The notes beneath the pieces are model-generated. The model saw only the letters and a program-made list of their open reading frames with translations, made no database searches and was not told where the DNA came from. From the NCBI RefSeq assembly GCF_012516315.1, contig NZ_CP051185.1:2097403-2161402 (forward strand): DNA of 64,000 nt, given 5' to 3'. The position numbers were made by a program, and so were the translations under genes. Below are positions 62,306 through 64,000 of this stretch, piece by piece. Position 1 is the first letter of the stretch; the number at the start of each line of letters is the position of its first letter. Source of the DNA: Limnospira fusiformis SAG 85.79. Lineage in GTDB: Bacteria > Cyanobacteriota > Cyanobacteriia > Cyanobacteriales > Microcoleaceae.

Positions 62306-62670
62306 ATAGGGACACAAAACGAAGTTAATTCTTTGAGTAACCCAGTTTCGGACTTAGAGCCTGTGTCCGCCTGCTTGAGTCCACTTGCAGCGTCTGAACA
62401 GTGTGTTCGAGCTATAACTTGTTGGCATCGTCAAAGGGGTAAACTCCCGGCCTGGAGGCTCTCGTAAGTTGAGTTTGTTTGGGATCGGTGCTATAAACGG
62501 AGCCTGTATCGGCTTGATTTCTAAGGTGAGTTCCCTGAGTCAGGGTTGTTGCAAGTTTTGTTAACCAAATTTAGATCCTATCATTTTTCTGAGTAACTTA
62601 TCCAACGTCTGCTTGAGTCAACTGAGTTTACTCAGTCGGTTTAGAGCCTAGTAGCCTTCTACTAGGCTTT
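62306..62670 (+). ncRNA. Candidate structured non-coding RNA, about 365 nt
   Basis: GGACAC (62310-62315) pairs with GTGTCC (62363-62368); ACTGAGT-TT-ACTCAGT (62621-62636) is a perfect inverted repeat; AGCCTAGTAG-CCTT-CTACTAGGCT (62645-62668) is a 10-bp final hairpin. Motifs recur at both ends: TGAGTAAC, CTGCTTGAGTC and TTAGAGCCT. It does not match RNase P, tmRNA, 4.5S RNA or a riboswitch consensus I know. It could be a free RNA or the leader of the gene at 62803. Confidence 0.45.
62645..62668 (+). terminator. Strong hairpin, likely terminator
   Basis: A 10-bp perfect stem with a 4-nt loop, followed by TTAAGTAGTTTAG. The T-run is weak, so termination may be partial and read-through into 62803 possible. 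Confidence 0.5.
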
Positions 62671-62802
62671 AAGTAGTTTAGGGGTAATGCGATCGCCACA
62701 TCTGGGAAAGTTTGACGAAATCAACCGAAAAAGATTAAAATTTAAGCTCTCGTATCTTCAGCCTCATATTGTCAAAACATTAATTGAATTGAGGGAACAA
62801 TC

Positions 62803-63123
62803 ATGCCTAAAGGTTCTTTTGCGACAATGCACGCAGAGACAGGGGAGCCACAGATATCATTTTATTATGAAAGTGGTACAGTTGAAACCTTCAGTCTGCC
62901 AATTTCTGCCGCTGAATTAGCCCAAAAATTGCCCCAAATGTTATCACAAAGGTGGGTAACTTTCCATTTGATTGATCAAACCGTTTTGGTCTGTATGGCT
63001 AAGGTGACTAAGGTGGAAGTCAAGCCGCCACTTCCCCAAATTCGAGATCAAGCCAGTTTCGCCAATGCTCAGAGGATAACAGCCTTACAAAGGGGAGCCG
63101 TCGGTAAAATTGGGGTACAGTAG
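62803..63123 (+). CDS. Small hypothetical protein
   Basis: 106 residues. GAGGGA precedes the ATG. A compact domain (PQISFYYESGTVETFSLPIS, QRWVTFHLIDQTVLVCMAKV) followed by a basic tail. No signal or membrane segment, family not recognised. An overlapping 77-codon frame (62687-62920) is out of frame and not considered real. The gene follows the candidate ncRNA directly. Confidence 0.7.
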   Translation: MPKGSFATMHAETGEPQISFYYESGTVETFSLPISAAELAQKLPQMLSQRWVTFHLIDQTVLVCMAKVTKVEVKPPLPQIRDQASFANAQRITALQRGAVGKIGVQ

Positions 63124-63181
63124 TAGTCTAAGTTAATTCGCAGGTGCATCTCACATTTTTAAAAAATTGTCATAATTAACC

Positions 63182-64000
63182 ATGCCTTTAGTAAGTTTAA
63201 TTCAAGCAAGTTCCTATGAACCATTAGCCTTACGCCATTCTTTAGAAGCCTTATTGGAACCTTGGGGAGGTGTGAGAAGATGGGTGAAGCCAGGCGATCG
63301 CGTTTTATTAAAGCCGAACTTATTAACAGGTTCTCGTCCGACCAAAGAATGTGTCACCCGTCCCGAATTAGTAGCCGAGGTGGCGAGGTTAGTTAAAGAA
63401 GTAGGTGGTCAGCCATTTTTAGGAGATAGTCCAGCCTTTGGGAGTGCTTTAGGGGTAGCCAAAGCCAACGGTTATTTACCCCTAATTAGGGAGTTAGACT
63501 TACCCGTGGTGGAATTTCACGGTCGCCAGTATTCAACCGCTACCCAAGAGTTTGAACGGTTGCGGTTAAGTCGGGAGGCTATGGAAGCCGACGTTGTGAT
63601 TAACCTCCCCAAGGTGAAATCTCACACCCAGCTAACAATGACTCTGGGGGTGAAAAACCTGTTTGGTTGTGTTCCGGGGAAAATGAAGGCCTGGTGGCAC
63701 ATGGAAGCCGGAAAAGATGCCGATCGCTTTGGTAGAATGTTGGTAGAAACCGCTAGAGCGATCGCCCCAGAATTGACCGTTATTGATGGTATTATCGCCC
63801 ATGAGGGAAATGGTCCGAGTAACGGGGAACCCCGCTTGTTGGGCTTGCTAGGAGCCTCTGAGGACGTTTTTGCACTCGATAGGGCAATGGTAGAAGTGTT
63901 AGGGGTACAATGGGATTTAGTCCCCACCCTAGTGGCCGCGAAAAGTCTAGGGTTGTGTGGGGAATTAGAGGCGATCGCCTTTCCGTTGTTGCACCCGGAT
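63182..64000 (+). CDS. DUF362-domain protein, 3' end outside window
   Basis: 273 codons visible and still open at the window edge. MPLVSLIQASSYEPLALRHS, then KPGDRVLLKPNLLTGSRPTK, EADVVINLPKVKSHTQLTMT and LGVKNLFGCVPGKMKAWWHM, the DUF362 pattern. In other bacteria the domain is often fused to a 4Fe-4S ferredoxin domain, which would be expected in the missing C-terminal part. Function unknown. Starts 58 bp after the preceding gene. Confidence 0.85.
   Translation, partial: MPLVSLIQASSYEPLALRHSLEALLEPWGGVRRWVKPGDRVLLKPNLLTGSRPTKECVTRPELVAEVARLVKEVGGQPFLGDSPAFGSALGVAKANGYLPLIRELDLPVVEFHGRQYSTATQEFERLRLSREAMEADVVINLPKVKSHTQLTMTLGVKNLFGCVPGKMKAWWHMEAGKDADRFGRMLVETARAIAPELTVIDGIIAHEGNGPSNGEPRLLGLLGASEDVFALDRAMVEVLGVQWDLVPTLVAAKSLGLCGELEAIAFPLLHPD

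Larger units (their letters stand above)
62228..62802 (+). other. 575-bp gap holding a candidate ncRNA gene
   Basis: No open frame of reasonable length fits. The region starts with a promoter-like pair and ends in a strong hairpin; both are listed separately. Confidence 0.6.

Noticed and set aside
62687-62920. 77-codon frame overlapping the gene at 62803
   Set aside because: Out of frame with a better gene that has a GAGGGA ribosome site; composition is shadow-like.

Overview
This is a cyanobacterial chromosome segment. It carries psbA (photosystem II D1), petM (cytochrome b6f), ycf39, the Calvin-cycle gene prk, a DUF1816 protein, very frequent GCGATCGC (HIP1) octamers and A/T-rich heptanucleotide tandem repeats. 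Gene content, IS605/IS607-type elements and codon style fit a filamentous oscillatorian such as Arthrospira/Limnospira. That genus-level guess is inference, as no search was possible. No rRNA, tRNA or CRISPR array was recognised.

Layout. 1-3553: four consecutive plus-strand genes for acidic coiled-coil proteins of unknown function. 3593-5279: tmk-holB operon (minus). 5280-7341: a dispersed 104-bp repeat, a small unknown gene and psbA (minus). 7342-13737: ggt, two DUF4168 secreted proteins, a kinase-like orphan, a solute-binding protein, a TPR protein, rpmI-rplT and queF. 13843-17044: a membrane-anchored coiled-coil protein, speD, a frameshifted pentapeptide-repeat gene and a poorly coding stretch. 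17045-23716: surface or carbohydrate-related genes (GHL10 glycosidase-like, GT2, RTX-repeat, HEAT-repeat, TPR/SPINDLY). 23754-28117: era operon and a MacA/MacB-like pair. 28118-28632: a five-copy hairpin repeat array. 28633-33905: SpoIID-like protein, tex and an actin-like ATPase-fold protein. 34062-35385: IS605-type TnpB element. 35390-42136: beta-lactamase-fold protein, two alpha/beta hydrolases, DUF1816, a PhoD-like protein with altered active site and a methyltransferase. 42456-46119: structured leader, then metG-NYN-lptC. 46303-47472: structured intergenic RNA, then prk. 47842-51281: an IS607 element with broken recombinase and its internally deleted inverted relative, flanking moaA. 51319-53618: rpsD, a secreted Cys-rich protein and pdxA. 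53838-58391: nucleotide-sugar/C-methyltransferase operon. 58507-64000: petM, ycf39, nadK, an atypical response regulator, DUF192 lipoprotein, a candidate 370-nt ncRNA, a small gene and a DUF362 gene running off the window.

The observations most worth pursuing are: a psbA encoding the low-oxygen D1' isoform (A80, L158, A286) with a palindrome beside its promoter; the four-gene coiled-coil array; structured RNAs before prk and metG and at 62.3-62.7 kb; the IS607 pair around moaA with a mini-element at the rpsD terminator; a PhoD-like protein that has lost its metal ligands; a degenerate kinase-like orphan; and a response regulator lacking the phosphoacceptor Asp.
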